From contig JAFDEK010000036.1 in NCBI GenBank assembly GCA_019310385.1, positions 1-35,163 on the forward strand: 35,163 bases of DNA, given 5' to 3'. A model generated the notes under the pieces. That model saw only the letters and a program-made list of their open reading frames with translations. It was not told the origin of the DNA and did not search any database. Source of the stretch: Deltaproteobacteria bacterium (GTDB taxonomy: Bacteria > Myxococcota_A > UBA9160 > UBA4427). The position numbers and the translations under genes are program-made. This document shows positions 8,456 through 17,228 of this stretch, one piece after another; the stretch's first letter is position 1, and each line of letters opens with the position of its first letter.

Positions 8456-9694
8456 CTAGGATTCGGCCAGCTTCGAAACCTGGACACCGGTGACCTGCTC
8501 ACCGGCGACGTTCCGCTCCACCATGTGGCGAAAGCGGCGAAAGAAATAGGCCGCGTCGTGGGGACCCGGCGAAGCCTCGGGGTGGTACTGCACCGAGAAG
8601 ATGGGGCGGGTGCCGTGGGCGAGTCCCTCGACGGTCCCGTCGTTCAGGTTCACGTGGGTGACCTCGACCGGCACCCCGGCCTCGCGCAGGGAGTCGGCGT
8701 CCACCGCGTAGCCGTGATTCTCGGCGCAGATCGCCACCTTGCCGCTGGCCAGGTCCTGGCCCGGCTGATTGCCGCCGTGATGACCGAACTTGAGCTTCTT
8801 CGTGCGGCCGCCCAGGGAGAGGCCGAGGATCTGATGCCCCAGGCAGATCCCGAAGAGGGGCTTCGCGGCGGCGAGCTCGCGCACGACCTCCCGCACGCCC
8901 TCGACGGCCGCGGGATCCCCCGGACCGTTGGAGAGGAAGACCCCGTCGGGCTCCATGGCGAGGGTGTCGGCCGCGGGCGTGGTGGCGGGAACCACTGTCA
9001 CATCGAAGCCCTGCTCCACGAGCAGGCGCAGGATGTTGCGCTTCACCCCAAAGTCGTAGGCGACGACCTTGAGGCGCTGCTCCGGCCGCGGGGCGCGCGG
9101 AACCTGGCCCTCGATGCCGCTCCAGCGCCCCTCGTCCCAGGTGTAGGGCTCGCCACAGGTCACCTCCGCGACCAGGTCGCGGCCGTCGAGGCCCGGAGCG
9201 CTGCGAGCGCGCAGGGCGAGCGCCGCCTCGTCCTGCTGCTCCGGGTCCGTGCTCAGCACGCCGACCTGGGCCCCGACGTCGCGAATGCGGCGCACCAGGG
9301 CCCGGGTGTCGATGCCCGCGATGCCGGGCACGCCGGCCTCGGTGAGGTAGTCGTCGAGATCGCCGCGGGAGCGGTAGTTGCTCGCCAGAGGCGAGAGCTC
9401 CTTGATGGCGAAGCCCGAGAGGAAGGGCCCCCGGGACTCCTCGTCCTCCGGGTTGACCCCTACGTTGCCGATCTGCGTGTAGGTCATGCTGACGATCTGG
9501 CCCGCATAGGAGGGGTCGCTGAGGATCTCCTGGTAGCCCGTCATGCTGGTGTTGAACACGACCTCGCCCTCGCGCACGACGCGGGCCCCGAAGGCCTGCC
9601 CTCGAAAGACCGTGCCATCGGCCAGCACCAGCCGCGCGGAGACGGGCGCGAGACCCCGCCGCTCTTTCTTTCCCCCCGTCCCCCCCGTCGCCAT
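8456..9694 (-). CDS. carA: carbamoyl-phosphate synthase small (glutamine amidotransferase) subunit
   Basis: Hydrolyses glutamine and channels ammonia to CarB. The 412-residue protein has the CarA-specific N-terminal domain ([11 protein letters not shown], then [20 protein letters not shown]) and a class I glutamine amidotransferase domain with the nucleophile Cys in [10 protein letters not shown] and the His/Glu pair in YHPEASPGP. About 15 residues of Gly/Lys/Arg-rich sequence precede the conserved start, slightly longer than usual. It sits 66 bases after pyrC and 99 bases before carB. The two intergenic gaps contain no obvious terminator. Confidence 0.98.
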   Translation of the reverse strand: MATGGTGGKKERRGLAPVSARLVLADGTVFRGQAFGARVVREGEVVFNTSMTGYQEILSDPSYAGQIVSMTYTQIGNVGVNPEDEESRGPFLSGFAIKELSPLASNYRSRGDLDDYLTEAGVPGIAGIDTRALVRRIRDVGAQVGVLSTDPEQQDEAALALRARSAPGLDGRDLVAEVTCGEPYTWDEGRWSGIEGQVPRAPRPEQRLKVVAYDFGVKRNILRLLVEQGFDVTVVPATTPAADTLAMEPDGVFLSNGPGDPAAVEGVREVVRELAAAKPLFGICLGHQILGLSLGGRTKKLKFGHHGGNQPGQDLASGKVAICAENHGYAVDADSLREAGVPVEVTHVNLNDGTVEGLAHGTRPIFSVQYHPEASPGPHDAAYFFRRFRHMVERNVAGEQVTGVQVSKLAES

Positions 9695-9760
9695 CAGCTC
9701 TCCACTCCCGCCTATCCAGGTCTCTTTCCGCCAGAGGGCTCGCGGCCCGCTCGCACGCGA

Positions 9761-11053
9761 TCAGTCGATGACGCCGCGATCCAGGCGATACACGACCTCG
9801 CCAGCCACCAGGGTCGCGACCGCGCGCCCCACCAGCTCCTTGCCCGCCCAGGGCGAGTTCCGACTCTTCGAGTAGCCCTCCGCCGGCACGTACTTCCAGA
9901 TGTGCTCGGGATCGAGCACGACCAGGTCGGCGGGAAGCCCCTCCCCGAGCTGGCCGCCCCGCCGCCCGAGAATGCGCGCCGCGTTGGTCGAGAGGCAGCG
10001 CAGGAGATCCAGGGGCTCGAGCTCGCCCGATCGGACGAGATCCATGACCACCGGGAAGGCGGTCTCCAGGCCGATCAAGCCGGGCGGAGCCGAGACGAAC
10101 TCCGTGTCCTTCTCGTAGCTCGCGTGGGGGGCGTGATCCGTGGCGATCACGTCGATCACGCCGCTCGCCAGGCCGCGGCGGCAGGCCTCGATGTCCGCCT
10201 TCGAGCGCAGGGGCGGCGAAACCTTGGTGTTGGTGTCGTAGCCCTGGGTCGCCGAATCATCCAGGGTGAGATGGTGCGGCGTGACCTCGGCAGTCACCTG
10301 CACGCCTTCGTCCCGGGCCCGGCCGATGAGCTCCACGGCAGCGGCCGTGCTCACGTGGGCAACGTGGAGACGCGCGCCGGTGAGACGTGCCAGGCTGAGG
10401 TCCCGGGCCACCCGCACTTCTTCGGCCGCGCAGGGGTTGCCGGGGAGTCCCAGGCGGGTCGACACCGCACCCTCGTTCACCACGCCCCCGCCCCGCAGGC
10501 CGGCGTCCTCGGCGTGAACCACCACCGGCGCATTCACCATCTTCGAGTACTCGAGCACCCGGCGCATGAGGCCCGCGTTCTCCACGGTGGCGCCGTCGTC
10601 GCTGAACGCGACCGCGCCGGCCTCGTAGAGCGCCGCCATCTCGGTCATCACCTCGCCGCCCAGCCCGACGGTGGCCGCCGCGATGGGATAGATCCGGGCC
10701 GGCGAGTTCTGGCGCGCCTGGTCGATGATGAACTTCGTCACCGAGGGATCGTCGTTGGCGGGACGGGTGTTCGCCATGCAGGCCACAGCGCTGAAGCCGC
10801 CCGCCACGGCGGCGCGGCCGCCCGAGGCGATGTCCTCCTTGTACTCGTAGCCCGGCTCGCGCAGGTGCACGTGCATGTCGACCAGGCCCGGCGCGACCCA
10901 GCAGCCTTCGGCCTCGATCACCTCGGCGCCGGCGGCCTCGAGGCTGCTGCCGAGGCGGGCGATCCGCCCCTCTTCGACGAGGACATCGCCCACCTGGTCT
11001 GCTCGACTGACCGGATCCAGCAGCCGGCCGTTGCGTATGAGGATGCGAGACAT
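9761..11053 (-). CDS. pyrC: dihydroorotase, class I
   Basis: Cyclises carbamoyl-aspartate to dihydroorotate, the third step of pyrimidine synthesis. The 430-residue amidohydrolase has the metal ligands HVH at residues 61-63 within HVHLREPG, and the later catalytic ATDHAPH motif. Both are intact, so this is an active-type enzyme and not the inactive PyrX-like partner found in some operons. It begins 4 bases after the pyrB stop, which indicates co-translation. Confidence 0.97.
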   Translation of the reverse strand: MSRILIRNGRLLDPVSRADQVGDVLVEEGRIARLGSSLEAAGAEVIEAEGCWVAPGLVDMHVHLREPGYEYKEDIASGGRAAVAGGFSAVACMANTRPANDDPSVTKFIIDQARQNSPARIYPIAAATVGLGGEVMTEMAALYEAGAVAFSDDGATVENAGLMRRVLEYSKMVNAPVVVHAEDAGLRGGGVVNEGAVSTRLGLPGNPCAAEEVRVARDLSLARLTGARLHVAHVSTAAAVELIGRARDEGVQVTAEVTPHHLTLDDSATQGYDTNTKVSPPLRSKADIEACRRGLASGVIDVIATDHAPHASYEKDTEFVSAPPGLIGLETAFPVVMDLVRSGELEPLDLLRCLSTNAARILGRRGGQLGEGLPADLVVLDPEHIWKYVPAEGYSKSRNSPWAGKELVGRAVATLVAGEVVYRLDRGVID

Positions 11054-11057
11054 GGGC

Positions 11058-11990
11058 CTAGTCCTCGACTGCCGCAGGGGCGCGTCCCGAGATCAGGTAG
11101 AGCAGCGCCATGCGCAGGGCAACGCCGTTGCGAACCTGGTCGAGAATGACGCTCGGGCGTTCGTCGGTGAGCTCGTGGTCGAGCTCGACGCCCCGGTTTA
11201 CCGGCCCGGGATGCATCACGATGGCATCTTCGTTGGCCCAGCGGAGCTTGGCCCGGTTCAGACCGAAGGTGGCCGAGTACTCCCGCACGCTGGGGAAGTA
11301 CGCGCCCGAGAGCCGCTCGTTCTGGATGCGCAGGGCCATGATGACGTCGGCCCCCTCGAGCACCTCGCGCAGGGAGGTGTAGGCCTTCACTCCGAGCTGC
11401 TCGATGGCGGGGGGAATCATGGGCGGCGGCCCTGCAACCCGGACCTCGGCGCCGAGCTTCGAGAAGCCGTAGATGTTCGAGCGGGCGACCCGCGAGTGGG
11501 CGATGTCGCCGATGATCGCCACCGTGAGACCGTCGATGCGGCCCTTCGCCTGGGAGACGGTGAGCATGTCGAGCAGGGCCTGGGTGGGGTGCTCGTGGGC
11601 GCCGTCGCCCGCATTGATGACCGGCGCCTCGAGGACCTCGGCGATGCGCTGGGGGACCCCCGCCACCTTGTGGCGAACGACCACGCAGTCCGGGTCCATG
11701 GCGTCCAGGGTCTTCGCGGTATCGAGGATGCTCTCTGCCTTGGTGAGGCTCGACGACGAGGGGGAGAAGTTCACCACGTCCGCCGAGAGCCGCTTGCCGG
11801 CGATCTCGAAGCTGGCCTTGGTGCGGGTCGAGGACTCGAAGAAGAGATTGATCACCGTGCGGCCGCGCAGGGTCGGGATCTTCTTGACCTCGCGGCTCCC
11901 CACCTCCTGCATGTGCACGGCCGTCTCGAGGATCAGCTCGATCTTGCTGCGCTCCAGGTCCTCGATGCCCAGCAGGTCCTGCCCGATCAT
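11058..11990 (-). CDS. pyrB: aspartate carbamoyltransferase catalytic subunit
   Basis: Transfers the carbamoyl group from carbamoyl phosphate to aspartate. The 310-residue protein has the carbamoyl-phosphate loop STRT at residues 54-57 and the conserved HPTQALLD and MHPGPVNRG motifs. No pyrI regulatory-subunit gene is nearby, as expected where PyrR regulates the genes instead. Its ATG overlaps the pyrR stop as ATGA, so it should be translationally coupled to pyrR. Confidence 0.98.
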   Translation of the reverse strand: MIGQDLLGIEDLERSKIELILETAVHMQEVGSREVKKIPTLRGRTVINLFFESSTRTKASFEIAGKRLSADVVNFSPSSSSLTKAESILDTAKTLDAMDPDCVVVRHKVAGVPQRIAEVLEAPVINAGDGAHEHPTQALLDMLTVSQAKGRIDGLTVAIIGDIAHSRVARSNIYGFSKLGAEVRVAGPPPMIPPAIEQLGVKAYTSLREVLEGADVIMALRIQNERLSGAYFPSVREYSATFGLNRAKLRWANEDAIVMHPGPVNRGVELDHELTDERPSVILDQVRNGVALRMALLYLISGRAPAAVED

Positions 11991-12661
11991 AGGCTCCCTC
12001 CGGCGCCCTCGGCGCGCAGGTTGCCGTCCGCAGCACGGGAGTTCTGCCCCTCCGCCACTTCGCCCACGACCACCCGCAGCGCGCCGTCGAGACCTCCGGC
12101 CTCGCCGTGCAGGGTCACCTTCTCTTCGAGCTGGGTGGGAATGTTCTTGCCCACGTAGTCGATCTTGATGGGCAGCTCCCGGTGTCCGCGATCGACGAGG
12201 GCCACGACCTGAACCGCTTGGGGGCGCCCGAAGTCCATCAGGGCGTCCATGGCCGCCCGGATCGTGCGACCCGTGCTCACCACGTCCTCGACCAGGATCA
12301 CGACCCGCTCGTCCACCGAAGAGGGCATCTCGGTCTTGCGCAGCCGGGGGCGCTTGCCGGTGCGCGTGAGATCATCGCGGTAGAGGGTGGTATCGAGGAT
12401 CCCGAGGGGCACCTCGACATCACCGAGCTGGTGCAGGTTCGCCACCAAAATGCGGCCGAGGGGCACGCCGCCGTTGGGAATGGCGACGATGTAGAGCAGG
12501 GAGAGGTCGGTGTGGTACTCGACGATCTCGTGGGCGATGCGCATGAGGGCACGCCGAATGCCGAGGTCATCGAGAACGGAACGTCCGTCAGGCACCGGCT
12601 GGACCGGCACTCGCGCAGGCGATTCCTGCAGAAGGGAGCTGGGGGGCTCTTCGTCTACCAA
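11987..12661 (-). CDS. pyrR: PyrR, pyrimidine regulatory RNA-binding protein / uracil phosphoribosyltransferase family
   Basis: PyrR binds pyr mRNA leaders in the presence of UMP and often also has uracil phosphoribosyltransferase activity. The conserved core begins IRRALMRIAHEI, with the PRPP loop VVILVEDVVSTGRT at residues 120-133. I place the start at the TTG at 12661 (224 residues) because AAAAAGG lies 7 bases before it. The frame is open to another TTG at 12712, but that codon falls at the predicted transcript start and has no ribosome-binding site; internal GTG codons are further options. N- and C-terminal tails are longer than in the usual protein of about 180 residues. The common Tyr of the PRPP loop (DVLYTGRT) is Ser here. 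First gene of pyrR-pyrB-pyrC-carA-carB. Confidence 0.9.
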   Translation of the reverse strand: MVDEEPPSSLLQESPARVPVQPVPDGRSVLDDLGIRRALMRIAHEIVEYHTDLSLLYIVAIPNGGVPLGRILVANLHQLGDVEVPLGILDTTLYRDDLTRTGKRPRLRKTEMPSSVDERVVILVEDVVSTGRTIRAAMDALMDFGRPQAVQVVALVDRGHRELPIKIDYVGKNIPTQLEEKVTLHGEAGGLDGALRVVVGEVAEGQNSRAADGNLRAEGAGGSL

Positions 12662-12667
12662 GATCGT

Positions 12668-12702
12668 ACCTTTTTCCGGCTCTCTGGGCGGAGTTAAAAG
12701 GT
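12668..12702 (-). promoter_or_regulatory. probable PyrR-binding RNA hairpin overlapping the pyrR ribosome-binding site
   Basis: The transcript from 12702 to 12668 folds with lower stem ACCUUUU/AAAAGGU (7 perfect pairs), a 5'-side bulge AAC, an upper stem UCCGCC/GCCGGA with one C-C mismatch, and the hexaloop CAGAGA. This reproduces the known PyrR binding-loop design: a lower stem, a purine-rich 5' bulge, a short upper stem and a CNGNGA hexaloop followed by G. The 3' strand of the lower stem contains AAAAAGG (12675-12669), the apparent Shine-Dalgarno of the TTG start at 12661. Formation or PyrR stabilisation of the hairpin would hide it. This arrangement is like the translational control described in mycobacteria. 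Fold read by eye. Confidence 0.65.
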
Positions 12703-12724
12703 CCGTCGTCAACCGTCGGTCGGC

Positions 12725-12752
12725 AGCATACCGCTTGCTGGGATCAGGTCAA
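12725..12752 (-). promoter_or_regulatory. sigma-70-type promoter of the pyr operon
   Basis: TTGACC (12752-12747), a 16-base spacer, and TATGCT (12730-12725) form a good housekeeping-type promoter in the 158-base gap between the lepB stop and the preferred pyrR start. The predicted transcript start is about 12718, some 16 bases before the PyrR-type hairpin. Confidence 0.6.
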
Positions 12753-12819
12753 TTCCCCAGGGCCGGGTCGGCGAAGCGAGAGCGCCTGCGGGGAACCGCA
12801 AGGCCGACGATCTGGCGGC

Positions 12820-13698
12820 TCAGTCGAGCTCGACGGGGCCGCACTTCACGCGCTGGAAGACCCGGCTCCAGCGCTTCTCCGCTGTGAACCAGTTGATGGG
12901 GTTCAGCAGCTGGAAGAAGTTCCCCGTGACGTTCCAGGACCAATAGAGGATGAAGGCGGGCCCCTTCATCTCCGCCAGGCGCACGGTGCCCCAGCCCCGG
13001 CTGTCGTTGGAGTTGTCCCGGTTGTCGCCCAGCATGAAGTAGCGTCCGGGCTCCACCACCAGTTCCCGCTGCGACAGGCCCCACTTGCTGGGATCGTCGA
13101 GGATTGCGTGCTCGCAGTCGGAGAGGCTCTCCTGGTAGACATCGAGCCGCGTCCCGTGGTCGTCGACGAAGTCCCCGTCGATCTCCGCCCGCTCGACCGG
13201 CTCGCCGTTCACGTAGAGGCGATCGCTGCGCACGGAGACCCGGTCCCCGGGCAGCGCGACGATGCGCTTGACGAAATCCTCGCGCGGCAGCTCGGGCCGC
13301 AGATCGGCGGGGTAGATGCGCGAAATGCCGCGCCCGGGCTGGCGGGCGACGGCGAAGACCACCACGTCGCCGCGCGCGGGCTCCCGGAGGCCGGGCAGGC
13401 GGTAGTCCGTGAAGGGGATTTTCGGACCGAATACGAACTTGTTCACGAAGAGGTGGTCACCGATCAGCAGCGTCGGCAGCATCGACCCGGAAGGAATCCG
13501 GAAGGGCTCGATCACGAAGGCACGGATCCCCAGGGCGATGGCCACTGCCAGGACCAGGGTCGTGACCTGCTCGCGAATGTGGGCCGCGGTGCTCTGGGGC
13601 CCGGTGTCCTCGTCGCCGTCTCCGACGACTGCGGACCCGCCTCCCCCGCTCTTCCCGCTCTCCGTGGCTCGACGCTTCTCTGTTCCCACTTTTCCCAC
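12820..13698 (-). CDS. lepB: signal peptidase I
   Basis: Membrane-bound serine protease that cleaves Sec and Tat signal peptides on the outer face of the inner membrane. The 292-residue protein has an N-terminal hydrophilic, Gly-rich stretch, one membrane segment at about residues 45-62, the catalytic Ser72 in IPSGSMLPT and the general base Lys144 in DFVKRIVALPGD, then the GDNRDNSNDSR box. The start is a GTG at 13698 with AAGG 6 bases upstream. It follows lepA by 19 bases, the classical lepA-lepB pairing. Confidence 0.97.
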   Translation of the reverse strand: MGKVGTEKRRATESGKSGGGGSAVVGDGDEDTGPQSTAAHIREQVTTLVLAVAIALGIRAFVIEPFRIPSGSMLPTLLIGDHLFVNKFVFGPKIPFTDYRLPGLREPARGDVVVFAVARQPGRGISRIYPADLRPELPREDFVKRIVALPGDRVSVRSDRLYVNGEPVERAEIDGDFVDDHGTRLDVYQESLSDCEHAILDDPSKWGLSQRELVVEPGRYFMLGDNRDNSNDSRGWGTVRLAEMKGPAFILYWSWNVTGNFFQLLNPINWFTAEKRWSRVFQRVKCGPVELD

Positions 13699-13717
13699 TT
13701 TCGACCTTCTGTTCTGT

Positions 13718-15529
13718 CTATTCTTTGCCGAGCTTCAGCGCGGCCAGGAAGGCCTCTTGGGGGATCTCGACCGAGCCCACCATCTTCATGCGCTTCTTGC
13801 CAGCCTTCTGCTTCTCGAGCAGCTTGCGCTTTCGCGTGATGTCTCCACCGTAGCACTTCGCCGTCACGTTCTTCCGCAGGGCCTTGACCGTGGTGCGGGC
13901 GATGACCTTGGCCCCGACGGCCGCCTGGATCGCCACGGCGAACTGCTGGCGCGGGATGAATTCCTTGAGCTTGCGGGCGAGCTCGGCGCCCCGGGACTGA
14001 GAGTGATCCTTGTGGACGATGAGCGAGAGCGCATCGACGGGGTCGCCGTTCACCAGGATGTCGAGCTTCACCAGCTTCGCGGGCTGGTAGCCGGTGAGCT
14101 CGTAGTCGAAGGAGCCGTAGCCCCGGGTGGCGCTCTTGAGCTTGTCGTGGAAGTCGGTCACCACCTCGTTCAGTGGCAGCTCGTAGCGCACCTGCACGCG
14201 ATCGCCGTGGACCACCATGTCCTTCTGGCTGCCGCGGCGCTCCTGGCACAGGCCGAGCACCTGCCCCAGGTGCTCCGAGGGGACGTGAATGGTGGCCATG
14301 ATCACCGGCTCCTCGATGGCCTCGATGTCCTGCACGTCGGGCAGCGCCGCCGGGCTCTCGATCTCGAAGGCGTCGCCGCTCTTGGGAATCACCCGGTAGC
14401 GCACCGTCGGGGCCGTGGTGATGAGGTTGAGGTTGTACTCCCGCTCGAGACGCTCCTGGATGATCTCGGCGTGGAGGAAGCCCAGGAAGCCACAGCGGAA
14501 GCCGAAGCCCAGGGCGGCGCTGGTCTCGGGCTCATAGTCGAAGGAGGAGTCGTTGATCTTGAGCTTCTCGAGGGAGACCTTGAGATCCTCGTAGTCCTCG
14601 GCTTCCACCGGATAGAGGCCGGAGAAGACCATGGGCTTCACCTCCTGGAAGCCCGGCAGGGGCTCCGAGGCGGGGCGGTCGGCCAGGGTGATGGTGTCGC
14701 CAATGTGGACGTCGGAGAGGGTCTTGACGCCGGCGATCACCAGCCCCACCTCGCCGGCCGAGAGCTCATTGACCGAGACCTGCTGGGGAATCGCGACGGC
14801 GAGCTCGCTGATCTCGCGCTCGCTCCCCTTCATCATGAAGCGGACGCGGTCGCGCTTGCGCAGCCGGCCTTCCATGACGCGCACCAGCATGACCGCACCC
14901 ACGTAGGAGTCGAACCACGAGTCGAAGACCAGGGCCCGGGTCGGCCCTTCCCGATCGCCCGCCGGCGCCGGGACCATCTCGACGATGCGCTCGAGGAGCG
15001 TGTCGATCCCCTGCCCCGTCTTCGCCGATACCGGGATCGCGTCGGCAGCGTCGAGGCCCACCACGTCCTCGATCTCCTGGGCGACCCGGTCGGGATCGGC
15101 GGAGGGCAGATCGATCTTGTTCACCACCGCAATGATCTCGAGGTCCGCGTCGAGAGCCAGATAGGTGTTGGCCAGGGTCTGGGCCTCGATCCCCTGGGCG
15201 GCGTCGACCACCAGGACCGCCCCTTCGCAGGCCGAGAGCGCCCGGGAGACCTCGTAAGAGAAGTCGACGTGGCCGGGCGTGTCGATGAGGTTGAGCAGGT
15301 AGTCCTCACCGTCCGCGGCCCGATACACCATTCGGGCCGTCTGGGCCTTGATGGTGATGCCCCGCTCGCGCTCGAGGTCCATGTTGTCGAGGAACTGGTC
15401 CTGCTTCTCCCGCTCGGAGAGCGCACCCGTAGCGTCGAGGAGGCGATCGGCGAGGGTGCTCTTGCCGTGGTCGATGTGGGCCACGATGCAGAAGTTTCGA
15501 ATGCGCGTCTGGTCGAACTTCGTCGCCAT
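13718..15529 (-). CDS. lepA: elongation factor 4 (LepA)
   Basis: Ribosome-associated translational GTPase that acts on stalled or mistranslocated ribosomes and helps 30S biogenesis. The 603 residues match the family length. G motifs are AHIDHGKST near residues 17-25, DTPGHVDF, and NKIDLP; the LepA-specific C-terminal domain ends with a Lys-rich segment. The ATG at 15529 is chosen because [21 protein letters not shown] is the family start and because it overlaps the rmlD stop as TGATG. The frame stays open further upstream to 15796, but that part is non-homologous and antiparallel to nothing conserved. Confidence 0.98.
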   Translation of the reverse strand: MATKFDQTRIRNFCIVAHIDHGKSTLADRLLDATGALSEREKQDQFLDNMDLERERGITIKAQTARMVYRAADGEDYLLNLIDTPGHVDFSYEVSRALSACEGAVLVVDAAQGIEAQTLANTYLALDADLEIIAVVNKIDLPSADPDRVAQEIEDVVGLDAADAIPVSAKTGQGIDTLLERIVEMVPAPAGDREGPTRALVFDSWFDSYVGAVMLVRVMEGRLRKRDRVRFMMKGSEREISELAVAIPQQVSVNELSAGEVGLVIAGVKTLSDVHIGDTITLADRPASEPLPGFQEVKPMVFSGLYPVEAEDYEDLKVSLEKLKINDSSFDYEPETSAALGFGFRCGFLGFLHAEIIQERLEREYNLNLITTAPTVRYRVIPKSGDAFEIESPAALPDVQDIEAIEEPVIMATIHVPSEHLGQVLGLCQERRGSQKDMVVHGDRVQVRYELPLNEVVTDFHDKLKSATRGYGSFDYELTGYQPAKLVKLDILVNGDPVDALSLIVHKDHSQSRGAELARKLKEFIPRQQFAVAIQAAVGAKVIARTTVKALRKNVTAKCYGGDITRKRKLLEKQKAGKKRMKMVGSVEIPQEAFLAALKLGKE

Positions 15530-16467
15530 CACGCGTTTCCTTCGGCGGGGGCATTCCCTTCGACGAGGGCCTTGCCGTCGGGCGAGAGCAGAAAGCACTC
15601 CAGGGCCTCGCGCCAGCCGCGCAGGCCGACCCCCAGGCCCGCGGCCCGGGAGCAGTCGAGCACCGACCAGGCCGGCCGCGGCGCCGGCAGGTCCAGATCC
15701 CGGGTGCGTCCCCGCTCGATCTCGAGCGCGCCGAAGCCGCACAGGTCGAGGATCGCGCGGGCGAAGTCCCACCAGGTGGTGGCTCCGGCGTTGCACAGGT
15801 GATAGAGGCCGCCGCGCCCGCTTGGGTTGCCGACGGCCGTCGCCAACGCGATGAGGCCCTCGGCGAGGTCGGCTGCGAAGGTGGGGCAGCCGTGCTGATC
15901 GTCCACCACCTTCAAGGGCTCTTCGACCTCTCCTTTGGCACGCAGGCGCGCCTGCCGGAGGATCGCCCCGACGAAGTTGGGACCCGGTCCGTAGAGCCAG
16001 CTCGTACGCACCACGAGGAAGTCCGGCGACGCGGCCAGCACCCGCTGCTCCCCCTCGAGCTTGCTGCGACCGTAGGCGTTGCAGGGCGCCGGGACGGCCT
16101 TCTCGTCATAGGGCTCGGCGGAGGCGCCGTCGAAGACGTAGTCGGTGGAGACGTGGACGAGGCGGGTCCCGGCCCCTCGGCACAGCTCGGCAAGGTGCTG
16201 GGGAGCTTCGCCGTTGACCCGCATCGCGGTCTCGGGCTCGCTCTCGCAACGGTCCACCGCGGTGAAGGCCGCGGCGTTCACGAGCAGATCCGGCGGCCCC
16301 TCTGCGAGATCGTCGAAGAGCCCCATGACCGCGTCGCGATCACCCACGTCGACCTCGCCCAGGTCGATGGCCCCGACGAGGGTCGCCTCTCCCGGCGCTG
16401 CGAGACGCCGCACCAGGCAGCGCCCGAGCTGCCCGTCCTTTCCCGTGACGAAGAATCGCAATCCCAT
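15529..16467 (-). CDS. rfbD: dTDP-4-dehydrorhamnose reductase (RmlD-like)
   Basis: Short-chain dehydrogenase/reductase-type enzyme for the last step of dTDP-L-rhamnose synthesis. The 312-residue protein has the Rossmann start [12 protein letters not shown], the family segments [14 protein letters not shown] and VSTDYVFDG, and the catalytic YxxxK in YGRSKLEGE. The ATG at 16467 begins directly before the Rossmann fold; an upstream extension to 16524 is unlikely. None of rmlA, rmlB or rmlC is nearby, so the rest of the pathway must lie elsewhere, or the enzyme reduces a related nucleotide sugar. It overlaps lepA by one base. Confidence 0.93.
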   Translation of the reverse strand: MGLRFFVTGKDGQLGRCLVRRLAAPGEATLVGAIDLGEVDVGDRDAVMGLFDDLAEGPPDLLVNAAAFTAVDRCESEPETAMRVNGEAPQHLAELCRGAGTRLVHVSTDYVFDGASAEPYDEKAVPAPCNAYGRSKLEGEQRVLAASPDFLVVRTSWLYGPGPNFVGAILRQARLRAKGEVEEPLKVVDDQHGCPTFAADLAEGLIALATAVGNPSGRGGLYHLCNAGATTWWDFARAILDLCGFGALEIERGRTRDLDLPAPRPAWSVLDCSRAAGLGVGLRGWREALECFLLSPDGKALVEGNAPAEGNA

Positions 16468-16532
16468 AGGTCGGCCCGTGAATCCACGCGTCAGGCCGCA
16501 CTCCCGAGCTGGGAGGGCCCGCACGCCGTGGC

Positions 16533-17228
16533 TCAGCCTCCTCCTTCGCTGAGCACCCAGGTCGGCAGCTGCTCCTCGCGCTTGAGACGCCCTGCAAAGC
16601 CCTCGGCCTCGTCACGCGTCGCAACCGGGCCAACTCTCACCCTCCAGCGTCCGCCGCCCGAGACCGCTGCCGGAGTCACGTACACGGGGTAGCCCTTGCC
16701 CTCGAGCTCCCGCGCGATCTTCTCCGCCCCTTCGCTCTGGGCAAAGGAGCCCACCTGCACGCTGAAGCTGCCAGCGGACGTGGGCGGGGACGTGGGCGGG
16801 GGCGCGGCGGAGACTGCGGGCCGGACCACGGGTGTCGGGCTCTGCTCGACCAGACGCGGGGGCGCCGCCTCCGCGGGCGCAGCGGCGCTCACGGCCGGGA
16901 CCAGCGAGGCCAGCTCCGGCGTGCCCGGCGGCGACTCACCCGCGAGCGTTCGCGCGCCGCTATCCCGGCCCAACACTCCGGCGCCCAGACCGGCATCGCC
17001 GGCAGCCGCGCCCGTGAGGGCGCCCGGCGTATCCTCGCCCGCGGAGGACCAGGGGACCTCTTCGGCACGGCCGGCGAAATGTCCCACCACCAGCTCGGGC
17101 TCTTCCTTGACGATCCCCACCACCAGGCCGAACACGAAGCCGACCGTTACCAGGAATGCGATCCCCAGCAGACTCGCCAGCCAGCCGGGTCCCGCCGAGT
17201 CTCGCTCTCGTCGCGCGCTCGCTGCCAT
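16533..17228 (-). CDS. SPOR-domain single-pass membrane protein
   Basis: The 231-residue protein has a short cytoplasmic N-terminus, one membrane segment at about residues 16-40, a long Pro/Ala/Ser/Thr-rich periplasmic linker, and a C-terminal SPOR domain (about residues 150-228, starting SFSVQVGSFAQ) of the kind that binds denuded peptidoglycan glycans at septa. A role in division or cell-wall remodelling is inferred from FtsN/DedD-like topology and nearby ftsB. The linker carries SSAGEDTPGAL, resembling the repeats in RecG. The ATG at 17228 overlaps the argS stop as TAATG. An upstream extension to 17381 is rejected because it lies inside argS. Confidence 0.9.
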   Translation of the reverse strand: MAASARRERDSAGPGWLASLLGIAFLVTVGFVFGLVVGIVKEEPELVVGHFAGRAEEVPWSSAGEDTPGALTGAAAGDAGLGAGVLGRDSGARTLAGESPPGTPELASLVPAVSAAAPAEAAPPRLVEQSPTPVVRPAVSAAPPPTSPPTSAGSFSVQVGSFAQSEGAEKIARELEGKGYPVYVTPAAVSGGGRWRVRVGPVATRDEAEGFAGRLKREEQLPTWVLSEGGG

